64,000 nucleotides of DNA from CADCTB01 sp964479465 (GTDB lineage Bacteria; Actinomycetota; Acidimicrobiia; Acidimicrobiales; AC-14), in the NCBI GenBank assembly GCA_964479465.1, contig CAYZMG010000013.1, forward strand, positions 1 to 64,000. The letters are read 5' to 3'. The position numbers were made by a program, and so were the translations under genes. Shown piece by piece: positions 33,473 through 42,495 of this stretch. The number at the start of each line of letters is the position of its first letter. Within the stretch, counting starts at the first letter, position 1. The notes below the pieces were generated by a model. That model had not been told where the DNA came from. It saw only the letters and a program-made list of their open reading frames with translations, and searched no databases.

Positions 33473-34465
33473 TGACCTCACGACGGTGTCAGCCGTGCGG
33501 ACGACGTCAGGGGGGATCTGAAGGCCGAGCCGATCGGCCACGCTGGTGCTCAGGATGAACCGGAAGCGCCCGGGATCCTCCACCGGAACGTCTGACACAG
33601 GGGCCCCGCGGAGCAGCCGTACGGCCTGGCGGCCGAGCTGGCGGTAGATCTCGCGGGTGTCCGGTTCGAGCACGATGAGCGCGAAGTCGGCGGTGGTGTT
33701 GGTCACCACCGGGACCGGATCCGATGCCAAGGCTGCGGTGATCGAGGGGTAGTTGCGCAGGGTGGTCGGGGCGTTCCCCAGTACGAGGCACTCGATGCCC
33801 TGCCTGCGCAGATCGTCGATGACACCGCCGATGTCCTCTGCGGCGGTGAACGGCCCCAGGGCGATCTCCACCCCCAGGCTCGCGCCGGCGCGAACGAAGG
33901 CCTCCATGGCGGGCTTCCCGGCCGGGTCCGATGTGGGGTAGAGGAACCCGGCCTTGGCCAGCCCGGGCAGGGCCCGACGCGCCAGCTCCAGCGTACGGTC
34001 CGCAGGCACTCGGAACGTCATGCCGGTCAGCCGCCCCTCCGGTCGACGTTCGTTGGTAAGCAGGCCCACGGCGCTGGGGTCGTTCGAAAGAAACAGGACG
34101 TTTGTCCCCGGTGCCCCTCTGGCCGCAGCCATGGCACCGCTGCTGGACAGTGCCACCACCAGGTCGAGCCCGTCCCTGGCCCACTCCCGAACCACCGACT
34201 CGGCCTCCACCGGGTCGGCATGGACCTCGGTATGGTCCGCTCCGACGACCCGCACGTTCCTGCCGGTCACGAACCCCGCCTCCGCCAGTTCGGCGAGGAA
34301 GACCTCGAGATTCCCCGGCTCCAAGGACTGCACGGCGCGCAGCACCCCGATGGTCGATACCTGAGTGGGCGCCTTCGGCGCCTCCTCTGCCGCACAACCC
34401 GCCACCGCGGTGAGCAGAAGCACGGTGATCAGTACCCCAGTCGCCCGTCGCCGGTCGCGCCCCAT
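33470..34465 (-). CDS. ABC_sub_bind (PF04392-like) substrate-binding lipoprotein
   Basis: 331 residues. Signal peptide with lipobox VAGC near residue 22. Two Rossmann-like halves: STIGVLRAVQSLEPGNLEVFLAELAEAGFVTGRNVRVV, LVVALSSSGAMAAARGAPGTNVLFLSNDPSAVGL, AGFLYPTSDPAGKPAMEAFVRAGASLGVEI and GIECLVLGNAPTTLRNYPSITAAL. This matches the ABC_sub_bind family seen with sensory or ABC systems. No permease or ATPase is adjacent. Convergent with the CHASE3 phosphatase, so it might be a ligand sensor for it; that is speculation. Confidence 0.82.
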   Translation of the reverse strand: MGRDRRRATGVLITVLLLTAVAGCAAEEAPKAPTQVSTIGVLRAVQSLEPGNLEVFLAELAEAGFVTGRNVRVVGADHTEVHADPVEAESVVREWARDGLDLVVALSSSGAMAAARGAPGTNVLFLSNDPSAVGLLTNERRPEGRLTGMTFRVPADRTLELARRALPGLAKAGFLYPTSDPAGKPAMEAFVRAGASLGVEIALGPFTAAEDIGGVIDDLRRQGIECLVLGNAPTTLRNYPSITAALASDPVPVVTNTTADFALIVLEPDTREIYRQLGRQAVRLLRGAPVSDVPVEDPGRFRFILSTSVADRLGLQIPPDVVRTADTVVRS

Positions 34466-34528
34466 CCCATGTGCAGACTATGCGAATGGGTGTGGGCAAT
34501 GGGGGGTGAGGGGGTGGAGGCCGTCGGG

Positions 34529-35314
34529 TCAAGGAGAGAGGGCGGCCAGGACCACGGCGTGGAGAGCGCCGTTGGTCGAGACCGCGCTGCCGCCGTCGGG
34601 GCGGGCCTCGCCCGCCAGGTCGGTGAAGCGGCCGCCGGCCTCCTCCACGATGACCTGGATGGCGGCGACGTCCCAGACCGAGACCTCGGGCTCGACGGCG
34701 ATGTCGACGGCGCCTTCGGCTACCAGGACGTGGGACCAGAAGTCGCCCAGGCCACGGGTCCGCCAGCAGCGCCGGGCCAGGGCCAGGAAACGCTCTTCCA
34801 TCCCGTAGGGCTCGAAGCCCTGCACGCTGTCGTAGCTCATCTGGGCGTCGGCCACGTCGGCCACCGCCGACACGCGGATGGGGTGCGCAATGCCGGCCTG
34901 CCGGGCTCCGGGCCGGGCGGCGAACGCGCCCTCGCCCCGGGCCGCCCACCAGCGCCGGCCCAGAGCCGGCGCCGACACCACGCCCACCGTGACCTCGTCG
35001 TCGTGGCGGAGGGCGATGCACGTGGCCCAGATCGGGATGCCCCGCACGTAGTTCTTGGTGCCGTCGATGGGGTCGAGGATCCACCGCCAGGCGCCGGCGC
35101 CCTCGAGGCCGTACTCCTCCCCTATCACGGCATGACCGGGACGCTTGAAGGTGATGCGCTTTCGCAGGTTCTGCTCGACCTGCCGGTCCACCTCGGTGAC
35201 GGGCGTGAGGTCGGGCTTGGTCGACACGACCAGGTCGGTGGCGCGGAAGCGCGCCAGGGTCATGGCGTCGGCCAGATCAGCCAACTCCAGAGCGAGGGCG
35301 AGATCGCTGTTCAG
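34529..35314 (-). CDS. hisN: Histidinol-phosphatase, inositol monophosphatase family
   Basis: Up to 261 residues. Motifs: PVTEVDRQVE, GEEYG, WILDPIDGTKNYVRGIPIWATCIALRHDDE and EPEVSVWDVAAIQVIVEEAGGRFTDLAG, the metal-binding set of the IMPase family; the sequence is closest to actinobacterial HisN. Removes phosphate from histidinol phosphate. The first standard start is TTG at 35284. The family N-terminus (SDLALALELADLADAM) is restored if translation begins at CTG 35312-35314, which overlaps the upstream TGA (CTGA). I use that start with reserve. Confidence 0.88.
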   Translation of the reverse strand: MNSDLALALELADLADAMTLARFRATDLVVSTKPDLTPVTEVDRQVEQNLRKRITFKRPGHAVIGEEYGLEGAGAWRWILDPIDGTKNYVRGIPIWATCIALRHDDEVTVGVVSAPALGRRWWAARGEGAFAARPGARQAGIAHPIRVSAVADVADAQMSYDSVQGFEPYGMEERFLALARRCWRTRGLGDFWSHVLVAEGAVDIAVEPEVSVWDVAAIQVIVEEAGGRFTDLAGEARPDGGSAVSTNGALHAVVLAALSP

Positions 35315-35742
35315 GCCGGCTTGCGCCGGCGGTGACGCGCCGGCGTCGGCGCCTCCCCGGCGTCGGGCATAGAGAAGCGCAACGGCAGGGGCTCCACGCC
35401 GTCGGTGACCGGCGGGACGCTCTGCGACGGCGGCTCCAGGCCGTACTTGACGAGCAGGTTCAGGTAATCGCGCTGGTAGAGGACCCGGATGTTGACCTCC
35501 GGGTACAGCTCCTTGAGCCGGCGGGCCTTGCGGTTCTTCTTGGTCACCAGCTTCTGGTTCATCGTGGTGATCTCGATGAACAGGTCATAGGCCGGCAGGT
35601 AGAAGTCGGGCGTGAACGCCTGGGCCGAGGTGCCGTCGCCGGCCCACTCCAGCACGAACGTCCGGGGCTCGTAGTCCCAGAGGATCCCGTAAAAATCGAG
35701 CAGCTTGGCGAACTGGAGCTCGGAATTGTGCGCGAAGCGCAC
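35311..35742 (-). CDS. conserved PD-(D/E)XK-like hypothetical protein
   Basis: 143 residues from GTG. RFAHNSELQFAKLLDFYGILWDYEPRTFVLEW and TPDFYLPAYDLFIEITTMNQKLVTKKNRKARRL give the strand-PD...(E)x(T)...K pattern of small PD-(D/E)XK nucleases; a basic Pro-rich tail follows. Lies between the MerR regulator and hisN. Nuclease activity is not shown by the sequence alone. Confidence 0.6.
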   Translation of the reverse strand: MRFAHNSELQFAKLLDFYGILWDYEPRTFVLEWAGDGTSAQAFTPDFYLPAYDLFIEITTMNQKLVTKKNRKARRLKELYPEVNIRVLYQRDYLNLLVKYGLEPPSQSVPPVTDGVEPLPLRFSMPDAGEAPTPARHRRRKPA

Positions 35743-35807
35743 CCCGGCGTGGGGCAGGGGTGCCTCGCCTCCGGCCGGACCGGTCTCCCGCTGCTCGCTC
35801 AGGATGC

Positions 35808-36311
35808 TTATCCCCCTCCGCCCATCGCTCCGGCGACCGACCCCATGGAGGGATGTGACGCGGAGGGGACTTCGCGAGGGGGGCGAAGATCCGTGATGGC
35901 GGCGTCGAGCTCGTCCTTGACCCCGCCCAGGGCGACGATGGACAGCACACCCTGGCCTTGGCGGACCAGATCGACCAGCTCGCCATCGGTGCGGACGAGC
36001 ACGGAGCCGGCGCCGTTGATGACAAGGCTGGCGGTGGCGATGTCCTCCCCCATGTGGTCGCGCAGGTACTCGATGGCCCGGCGGGCCGACTGCAGCGAGA
36101 CGCCGGCGTCCAGGAGCCCCTTGATGACTTTCAGCTCGACAAGATCCCGATACGAGTACTGCCGTTGCGTTCCCGAACCTCGCGCATCAGCGATCGAGGG
36201 CCGGATCAGGTCAGTGCGCGCCCAGTAATCGAGCTGCCGGTACGTGATCCCGACGATCTTGCAAACCTGCGGTCCCCGGAACCCCGAAACGAAAACATCG
36301 TCCTCGCCCAT
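35808..36311 (-). CDS. MerR-family regulator
   Basis: 167 residues. A winged HTH at residues 12-80 (GPQVCKIVGITYRQLDYWARTDLIRPSIADARGSGTQRQYSYRDLVELKVIKGLL) and a C-terminal domain with SLQSARRAIEYLRDHMGEDI and a Gly-rich end. It belongs to the MerR-like protein that neighbours ftsR in actinobacteria. No metal-binding Cys. ATG at 36311 preferred over GTG at 36329 because AAAGGGG precedes it at good distance. Confidence 0.88.
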   Translation of the reverse strand: MGEDDVFVSGFRGPQVCKIVGITYRQLDYWARTDLIRPSIADARGSGTQRQYSYRDLVELKVIKGLLDAGVSLQSARRAIEYLRDHMGEDIATASLVINGAGSVLVRTDGELVDLVRQGQGVLSIVALGGVKDELDAAITDLRPPREVPSASHPSMGSVAGAMGGGG

Positions 36312-36417
36312 CCCATCCCCTTTATCCACAAGGTCGAGCGCTTACGCAGCAGTGTAGTTACGCCCTTGTGAGGAGAGTAGGTGCTTCTCCACAGGACTTC
36401 AACGACCCAGGAGACGG

Positions 36418-36906
36418 CTAGGAGGCGAAGTCCTCCGGGTTCACACCCTCGAGGAACTCGCGGAAGCGCTCGACCTCGTCGTCGTCCTCCTCCTCGTCGT
36501 CCTCGCTCATCGTCACCGCAGCCTCGGCCAGGACGGCCTCGTCGGCGAAGATCGGGGTGCCCAGACGGGCGGCCAGGGCGATGGCGTCGGAGGGACGGCT
36601 GGAGACCTTGTAGCCCGATCCGTTGGTGGTCATCTCGATCTCGGCGTAGAAGGTCCGGTCGCGGAGCTCGGTGATGACGATGCGCTCGACGCCTACCCCC
36701 AGGGCGACCAGGAGGTCCCTGAGCAGGTCGTGGGTGAGCGGGCGGGCGGTGACCACGCCGTTCTGGGCGAAGGCGATAGCGGTGGCCTCCACCGGGCCGA
36801 TGAAGATCGGCAGCACGCGGTGCTGGCCCTCAGACTCGCGCAGGAGGACGATCGGGCTGTTCGTGGGCATCTCAACCCGCACCCCGACAAGGTGCATCTC
36901 GACCAC
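36418..36906 (-). CDS. Bifunctional nuclease (BFN) domain protein
   Basis: 162 residues. The BFN domain (1-125) carries VLLRESEGQHRVLPIFIGPVEATAIAFAQNGVVTARPLTHDLL and FYAEIEMTTNGSGYKVSSRPSDAIALAARLGTPIFADEAVL; it is followed by a strongly acidic segment (SEDDEEEDDDEVERF). Part of the conserved hpt-ftsR-garA-gcvH block. DNase/RNase activity is known for plant homologues; the bacterial role is unclear. Confidence 0.9.
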   Translation of the reverse strand: MVEMHLVGVRVEMPTNSPIVLLRESEGQHRVLPIFIGPVEATAIAFAQNGVVTARPLTHDLLRDLLVALGVGVERIVITELRDRTFYAEIEMTTNGSGYKVSSRPSDAIALAARLGTPIFADEAVLAEAAVTMSEDDEEEDDDEVERFREFLEGVNPEDFAS

Positions 36907-36915
36907 GAGCCGACG

Positions 36916-37473
36916 TTACCTCCTGTAGAGCGAAGGGACGTACGCATCTGGGTCCTCCTGGAGCACGTCCACGTTGCCCAGCACCACCCGGTCGAGGTTG
37001 CGGTAGCGCTGGGAGAAGTCGAGCCCGTAGCCCAGGACGAACTCGTCGCCGATCTCGAAGCCCCGGTAGCGGACCGGGGTCGGGATGATGCGCCGGCTCG
37101 TCCGGTCGAGCAGAGTGCAGGCCTCCAGCGACCGGGGGTTGCGCCGGCCCAGCTCGGCCAGGAGGTAGTGCAGGGTCAGGCCGGTGTCGACGATGTCCTC
37201 GACGAGGACGACGTCGCGCCCGGAGATGTCCATGTCCAGATCCTTGACGATGCGGACCCGGCCCGTCTCGGGGGCGTAGGCCGAGATAGCCATGAAATCG
37301 ATGACCGGGACGATCGTCAGCCGGCGTACGAGGTCGGCCAGGAACGGGATGCTGCCCTTGAGCACCGCCACCAGGACCACGCCGTCGGTGTGGACCGTCG
37401 ATATCTCGGCCGCGACCCGGGCCGCGGCCTCCGCCAGCTCCTCTGCCGGGATCAGGATGCGAGGCGGCTCTAT
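36916..37473 (-). CDS. hpt: Hypoxanthine phosphoribosyltransferase
   Basis: About 185 residues: VVLVAVLKGSIPFLADLVRRL, the PRPP motif VVLVEDIVDTGLTLHYL, and GFEIGDEFVLGYGLDFSQRYRNLDRVVLG. It converts hypoxanthine (and often guanine) to IMP/GMP. The first standard start, GTG at 37380, would cut off the conserved N-terminal helix (IEPPRILIPAEELAEAAARVAAEIS). No ATG, GTG or TTG exists before it in frame. The likely start is non-standard: ATA overlapping the ftsR TAG at 37471-37473, or CTG at 37453-37455. Confidence 0.85.
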   Translation of the reverse strand: MEPPRILIPAEELAEAAARVAAEISTVHTDGVVLVAVLKGSIPFLADLVRRLTIVPVIDFMAISAYAPETGRVRIVKDLDMDISGRDVVLVEDIVDTGLTLHYLLAELGRRNPRSLEACTLLDRTSRRIIPTPVRYRGFEIGDEFVLGYGLDFSQRYRNLDRVVLGNVDVLQEDPDAYVPSLYRR

Positions 37474-38324
37474 TGGCCCTCGATGTACTTCCGCAGCGCC
37501 TGGCGCAACATGGCGGCCCGCAGCCCCTGGCCCAGGCGGGTGAGGTCGGAGAGGGCGTCGGCTGCGGCCTTGCGAGCCTGCGGGTTGCGCTGCTTGAGCA
37601 TGGGCAGGACCACCTGCTCGAGGAACCCGGCCTCCCGCTCGCCGGCGGTCTTGTACATGCGCAGATGGCGGGCCTCGACGCCGTACTTCATGAAGCCGGC
37701 GGCGAGCTGGGCCACCATCAGGGCCTCCTCGTCGTAATAGACGCTGGACGCCGCCCGGCGGCCCGTGAGCAGGCCAAAGCGCTCGAGCTCCCGCAGGTCG
37801 TCGTCCTCCAGCCCGCTGGCCGCGCCCAGCTCGGCGAGGTTCATGCTCACCCCGGTGGAGCTCAGCGTGAGGGGGGCCTCAGCCGGCGGGGGCGGCGGTG
37901 GCGGCGAGGCCGAGACCGGGGAGGGCCGGGGAACCGGCCGAGGGGCGGGCTCGGGGGCGGCCGGCGCCGGCTCGGGGGCGGGGTCGTCGACCGGCGCCTC
38001 CACCCGGGCCGACACCTCCACCGCGACCGGCGCAACGTCGACCGGCTCCTCGGCGGCCTCGGGCGTGACGCCGCCCCGTAAGCGACCCTTGATGACCTTC
38101 AGCGGCAGGAAGTGCTCCCGCTGCTGGCGCAGGATCCATTGCAGGCGCTCGACGTCGGTGTCGTAGAACTTCCGGTAGCCCGACGGCGTGCGCTCCGGGT
38201 CGAGCAGTCCCTGGCTCTCCAGGAAGCGGATCTTGGAGATGGTGACGTCGGGGAACTCCTCCTTGAGCAGGGCCAGCACCTCGCCGATCGACAGGTACGC
38301 CCGCTCCTCCACTGTTTCAGCCAC
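37470..38324 (-). CDS. ftsR: FtsR-type MerR regulator
   Basis: 284 residues from GTG. Two MerR-like HTH regions: LSIGEVLALLKEEFPDVTISKIRFLESQGLLDPERTPSGYRKFYDTDVERLQWILRQQ (about 10-75) and MNLAELGAASGLEDDDLRELERFGLL (about 160-190), joined by a long Pro/Ala-rich linker. This is the layout of the actinobacterial FtsR, which activates ftsZ. Lies directly downstream of garA in the conserved block. Confidence 0.88.
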   Translation of the reverse strand: MAETVEERAYLSIGEVLALLKEEFPDVTISKIRFLESQGLLDPERTPSGYRKFYDTDVERLQWILRQQREHFLPLKVIKGRLRGGVTPEAAEEPVDVAPVAVEVSARVEAPVDDPAPEPAPAAPEPAPRPVPRPSPVSASPPPPPPPAEAPLTLSSTGVSMNLAELGAASGLEDDDLRELERFGLLTGRRAASSVYYDEEALMVAQLAAGFMKYGVEARHLRMYKTAGEREAGFLEQVVLPMLKQRNPQARKAAADALSDLTRLGQGLRAAMLRQALRKYIEGQ

Positions 38325-38356
38325 CCGTGCTCATCGGTTCGCTCATCTCCGTTCCC

Positions 38357-38854
38357 TCACTCCTCACCCGGCCCGCCGGCGAAGAACACCAGGCGGAACT
38401 TCCCGATCTGAAGCTCGTCGCCGTTGGCCAGGGGTGCATCGTCGATGCGCTCCCGGTTCAGGTAGGTGCCGTTCAGCGAGCCGGCGTCACGCACGGAGTA
38501 CTCGTCTCCGGTGCGGACGATCTCGGCGTGGCGACGGGAGACGGTGATGTCGTCGAGGAAGATGTCGGAGTCAGGATGACGTCCGGCCCGGGTCACGTCG
38601 CCCTCCAGGACGAACTTGGAGCCGGCGTTGGGGCCCCGCTTGACCACCACCATCGCCGTCGCCTCGGTCAGCCCGGCCATGGCCTCGGCCATGTCGTCGT
38701 CGAGGATTTCCCCGGTGCCGTCCACTGGGGCGAAGGTGATCGTGGTCTCCTCGCCGGCGTCGGCCAGCTCCATGGCTGCGCCGCACGAGGAGCAGAAGCG
38801 GGCGTCGATGGCGTTGCGGTGACCGCACTTGGTGCAGAAGAGGTCGGCCGGCAT
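38357..38854 (-). CDS. garA: GarA-like FHA protein with N-terminal zinc ribbon
   Basis: 165 residues: zinc ribbon CTKCGHRNAIDARFCSSCG (7-25), a short segment with the Thr pair EETTITF that resembles the phosphorylation site of GarA/OdhI, then an FHA domain (AGRHPDSDIFLDDITVSRRHAEI, SLNGTYLNRERID). In actinobacteria GarA/OdhI inhibits 2-oxoglutarate dehydrogenase when unphosphorylated. The zinc ribbon is an addition to the mycobacterial form. Start overlaps the gcvH stop by one base (TGATG). Confidence 0.85.
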   Translation of the reverse strand: MPADLFCTKCGHRNAIDARFCSSCGAAMELADAGEETTITFAPVDGTGEILDDDMAEAMAGLTEATAMVVVKRGPNAGSKFVLEGDVTRAGRHPDSDIFLDDITVSRRHAEIVRTGDEYSVRDAGSLNGTYLNRERIDDAPLANGDELQIGKFRLVFFAGGPGEE

Positions 38855-39234
38855 CAGGAAGCGATGAGGGTGGAGTAAGCCTCGGCGTCGAGCAGATCAT
38901 CGAGGGTCGCCGGCGCCGATGGCTCAATGAGGCAAATCCAGCCCGCGCCGTAGGGATCCTCGTTCAGCCGCTGGGGCGCCTCGGCCAACTCGGCGTTCAC
39001 CTCGACCACCGTGCCGGCCACGGGTGAGTAGACGTCGGACACGGACTTTGTCGATTCCACCTCGCCGCAGGCCCCGCCCGAGTCGACGACCGTTCCCACC
39101 GCCGGCAATTGTACGAACACCACGTCACCCAGGGCGTCCTGCGCGTAGTCCGTGATGCCGATACGCACCCGGCCGCCATCGAGCAGCGCCCACTCGTGAT
39201 CCTTGGTGTACCGCCTGTCTTCGGGCACCTTCAT
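38854..39234 (-). CDS. gcvH: Glycine cleavage system H protein
   Basis: 126 residues: RRYTKDHEWALLDGGRVRIGITDYAQDALGDVVFVQLP, then GEVESTKSVSDVYSPVAG with the lipoylated Lys, and EDPYGAGWICLIEP. GcvH shuttles the aminomethyl group between P and T proteins. It is separated from gcvT/gcvPA/gcvPB and instead coupled to garA, a common actinobacterial arrangement. Confidence 0.95.
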   Translation of the reverse strand: MKVPEDRRYTKDHEWALLDGGRVRIGITDYAQDALGDVVFVQLPAVGTVVDSGGACGEVESTKSVSDVYSPVAGTVVEVNAELAEAPQRLNEDPYGAGWICLIEPSAPATLDDLLDAEAYSTLIAS

Positions 39235-39315
39235 GGCGCGAGACGCTAGCAACCAGCGGCACCCCGCCGGAGCAGGACCCGGCTCCGCCACCCGGCTCCG
39301 CCGGCAAAGGCTCGG

Positions 39316-41820
39316 TCAACGAAGAAGCTGGCGAATACGACGGGCGTACTCCTGGGCCAGGTGGCGGGCTTCGACATCGGAGGGCCCCTCGGCCCAGACG
39401 TGGGTCACAGGCTCGTCCGGGTCGGGCAGGATCAGGGCCCACCCCTCCTCGTGGAGGATCTTGACCCCGTCGACCAGGACCACTTCCCGGTCCTTGGCCG
39501 CCTCCACCACCCGGCGCATGACCAGGCCCTTCTGCTCCCAGGGGGTGACGACGGTGTCATGGGCCATGTGGAGGCGGGGCAGCCCGGCCACCACCTTGGA
39601 GAGCCGGAGCCCGGAGCGGGCCAGGAGCTCGAGGAGGTGCACGAGGGCGGCGGTGGCGTCGTAGGCGGGCAGGAAGGCCGGGAAGATGAAGCCGCCGTCC
39701 TGGCTGGCGGCGAGGACCACGCCCTCGGTGGACTCGGCGACGTCCATGATGTGGCTGGAGGAGACCTTGGTCCAGATGACCTCGGCGCCGGCCTCGATGG
39801 CGATGCGCTCGGCGGCCGAGCTGGCGGAGACGGGTAGCGCGATCTTGGCCCCGCCGTGGCCCGACTGGGCGTGGTGAGAGGCGACCAGGGTGACCATCAC
39901 CAGGAGGGACTGATCGTCGGACAGGACATGGCCCTCGTCGTCCACCAGGGTCAGGCGCTCCCCGTCGGGGTCGATCACCGCGCCCAGGTGGGCGCCCGAG
40001 GACCGGACCAGCTCCGCCACTCGGGCGCCGTGGGTCTTGGGCTCGTAGGCGGCGGCGCCGGCGGTGAACGCGTAGGGGTTGACCGACAGCACGTCGGCCC
40101 CCAGCTTGGACAAGACGTTGGGCATGACCAGCGACGTCGAGCCGAACGCGTAGTCCAGGACGAGCTGGAAGCCGGCGGCCGGGATGAGGGCGGCGTCGAC
40201 GCTGGCCAGCATGGCCGCCGAGTAGTGCTCCAGGGCCCGGGCCGGGTAGCTGATGTCGCCGATGTCGGCCGCGAACGCCCGCCGGAAGTCCTCCCGGTAG
40301 AAGAAGCGCTCGATCTTGCGCTGGGCCGCCTCGTCGATGTCGGTGCCGTCGGCGTCCAGGAACCGCAGCGTGACCGATTGAGGGTCACCTCTCGCCAGGC
40401 GCACGGTGACGCCGCCCTGGCCCTGGGAGCGCCGGACCTGGAACCGGGTGACAGGTACCGGCGACATCTCCAGGTCGGTGACGTCGACGCCGGCGGCGTT
40501 CAGGCCGGCCATCACCGCCCGCTTGAGGGCTCGGGCCGCCCGGCTGGAGTCCCGCGACGTGGTGACCGTCGAGCCCTTCTTCATGGTGGTGGCGTAGGCC
40601 ATGGCCACCCGGCAGGCGAGCTCGGGGGTGATGTCGACGTTGGCCAGCCCGGTTACCCCGTTGCGGGTGAACAGGCTGCGGGCGCCCCGTGACTCCCAGA
40701 CGATCGAGGAGTTGATGATGGCCCCGGGCTCCACCGTCTTGAACGGGTAGACCTTGACGCCGGGGTTGATCACCGCGTGGTCGCCCACGAAGCAGTTGTC
40801 GCCGAGGACCACGCCCTCCTCGCAGCGGGCGAAGGCCCGGAGGTCGGTGGACCGGCCGATCACCGAGCCGCGGAGGCGCACGCCCTGGCTGATGTAGGCG
40901 TTGTCGTGGACCACAGAGCGCTCGATGTAGGCGTCGGAGCGGACCATGACGTTGGTCCCCAGGACCGAGTACTCCTGGAGGTGGGCGCCGGCCTCGACGC
41001 GGCAGTAGTCGCCGATGATGGCGGGGCCGGCGACCTGGGCCCCGGGGTCGACCTCGGCCCCCTCCCCCAGCCAGATGCCCTCGGCGATCTTGAAGCCGGG
41101 AACGGCGACGGCGACCTTGCCGTCGAGGACGTCCTGGTGGGCCTTGAGGTAGGCATCAAGGGTGCCGACGTCCTCCCAGTAGCCCTCGGCGACGTGGCCG
41201 AAGATGGGCTTGCCGTCGGCGAGGAGGGCAGGGAAGACGTCGCCGGAGAAGTCGACCGATTCGCCCTCGGTGATGTAGTCGAACACCGCCGGGTCACACA
41301 CGTAGATGCCGGTGTTGACCGTGTCGGAGAACACCTGGCCCCACGTGGGCTTCTCCAAGAAGCGCTCGATCGAGCCGTCTTCCCGGGTGATGACGATCCC
41401 GAACTCGAGCGGGTTCTCCATCGACTTGAGGGCCAGGGTGGCCAGGGAGCCCTTGCGCTCGTGTACCGCCACCAGCTCGGACAGGTCGATGTCGGTGAGC
41501 ACGTCTCCGGAGATGACGAGGAACGGCTCGTCGAGCTCTGCGCTGGCGTTGCGCACCGAGCCGGCGGTGCCCAGCGGGGTCTCCTCGGTGGCGTAGACCA
41601 TGCGGACCCCGAACTCGGCCCCGTCCCCGAAGTAGGTGCGGATGGTCTGGGGCAGGAAGGCGAGGGTGACGACGATGTCCTCGAAGCCGTGGGACTTCAG
41701 CAGCCGCACGATGTGCTCCATCATCGGCCGGTTCGCCAGGGGCATCATGGGCTTGGGCTGGTTCGATGTCAGGGGCCGCAGCCGGGTGCCCTCACCGCCG
41801 GCCATGATGACGGCTTTCAT
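39316..41820 (-). CDS. Mannose-1-phosphate guanylyltransferase / phosphomannomutase fusion
   Basis: 834 residues. The nucleotidyltransferase domain (1-235) has MAGGEGTRLRPLT, GTAGSVRNA and the SGDVLTDID metal site. A left-handed beta-helix (about 245-380) with hexapeptide repeats follows, then a phosphohexomutase domain (about 385-834) with TTSRDSSRAARALKRA at the phosphoserine loop and DPDGERLTLVDDEG as the metal loop. The catalytic loop is not the textbook TASHNP/TGTSRP form but keeps the Ser. The fusion would make GDP-mannose from mannose-6-phosphate for cell-envelope glycans. ATG at 41820 chosen at the domain start. Confidence 0.9.
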   Translation of the reverse strand: MKAVIMAGGEGTRLRPLTSNQPKPMMPLANRPMMEHIVRLLKSHGFEDIVVTLAFLPQTIRTYFGDGAEFGVRMVYATEETPLGTAGSVRNASAELDEPFLVISGDVLTDIDLSELVAVHERKGSLATLALKSMENPLEFGIVITREDGSIERFLEKPTWGQVFSDTVNTGIYVCDPAVFDYITEGESVDFSGDVFPALLADGKPIFGHVAEGYWEDVGTLDAYLKAHQDVLDGKVAVAVPGFKIAEGIWLGEGAEVDPGAQVAGPAIIGDYCRVEAGAHLQEYSVLGTNVMVRSDAYIERSVVHDNAYISQGVRLRGSVIGRSTDLRAFARCEEGVVLGDNCFVGDHAVINPGVKVYPFKTVEPGAIINSSIVWESRGARSLFTRNGVTGLANVDITPELACRVAMAYATTMKKGSTVTTSRDSSRAARALKRAVMAGLNAAGVDVTDLEMSPVPVTRFQVRRSQGQGGVTVRLARGDPQSVTLRFLDADGTDIDEAAQRKIERFFYREDFRRAFAADIGDISYPARALEHYSAAMLASVDAALIPAAGFQLVLDYAFGSTSLVMPNVLSKLGADVLSVNPYAFTAGAAAYEPKTHGARVAELVRSSGAHLGAVIDPDGERLTLVDDEGHVLSDDQSLLVMVTLVASHHAQSGHGGAKIALPVSASSAAERIAIEAGAEVIWTKVSSSHIMDVAESTEGVVLAASQDGGFIFPAFLPAYDATAALVHLLELLARSGLRLSKVVAGLPRLHMAHDTVVTPWEQKGLVMRRVVEAAKDREVVLVDGVKILHEEGWALILPDPDEPVTHVWAEGPSDVEARHLAQEYARRIRQLLR

Positions 41821-41842
41821 GTTCGCCACCTCGGCGAAGTTT

Positions 41843-42430
41843 TCATTGGCGGGCCGCCCGGCCCTCCCGGAGGGCCTCACGAGCGGGGGCGACGTAGGTG
41901 ATCGCCGCGTACCAGGCCATGATCAGGCCGGGGACGGCCACCGCCCACGCCACTATGTACGCCGGCCCCTCGCCGTGACCCCAGAGGAACAGGGGGAAGG
42001 CGGTCATCATCAGGAGCGTCCCGCACTTCCCCGCCCAGCTGACGTCGATCCGCTTGGACCCGAGGGCGCCCAAGAGCACGGTGGTGGCCGCCACCAGCAC
42101 CTCACGGGCGATCGCGGGCCAGAAAATGATGGGTGGCACCGACCCGTCGATCAGGATGGCGATCATCCCGGTGACGAGCAGGACCTTGTCGGCGATGGGG
42201 TCGAGGACCTTGCCCAGGTTCGAGACCTGGTTGAAGTGGCGGGCGATGTAGCCGTCGACCCAGTCGGTGGCACCCAAACCGCCCAGCAGGAAGGCGGCGC
42301 CCGTCCGGTTCTCCCGGCCGAACAGCAGCCACAGGAACACCGGCACGCAGAGGAGCCGGAGCACCGAGATGGCGTTGGGGATGGTGGCGATGCGGTCGAG
42401 GCCGGCTTCTTCGTCCCGCTCCCCCGTCAT
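41843..42430 (-). CDS. pgsA: CDP-alcohol phosphatidyltransferase (PgsA-like)
   Basis: 195 residues with five or six hydrophobic helices and the CDP-alcohol motif DWVDGYIARHFNQVSNLGKVLDPIADK (DGxxAR...G...DxxxD). NAISVLRLLCVPVFLWLLF is a typical first helix. Probably forms phosphatidylglycerol phosphate; cardiolipin or PI phosphate synthase is possible. ATG at 42430; divergent from the metalloprotease. Confidence 0.88.
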   Translation of the reverse strand: MTGERDEEAGLDRIATIPNAISVLRLLCVPVFLWLLFGRENRTGAAFLLGGLGATDWVDGYIARHFNQVSNLGKVLDPIADKVLLVTGMIAILIDGSVPPIIFWPAIAREVLVAATTVLLGALGSKRIDVSWAGKCGTLLMMTAFPLFLWGHGEGPAYIVAWAVAVPGLIMAWYAAITYVAPAREALREGRAARQ

Positions 42431-42495
42431 CAGAAGGCATCCTACCCGGCCTCCTGGACCGCCCGGCCCGGCCATCGGGGGGTAGTGTCGCCGCC

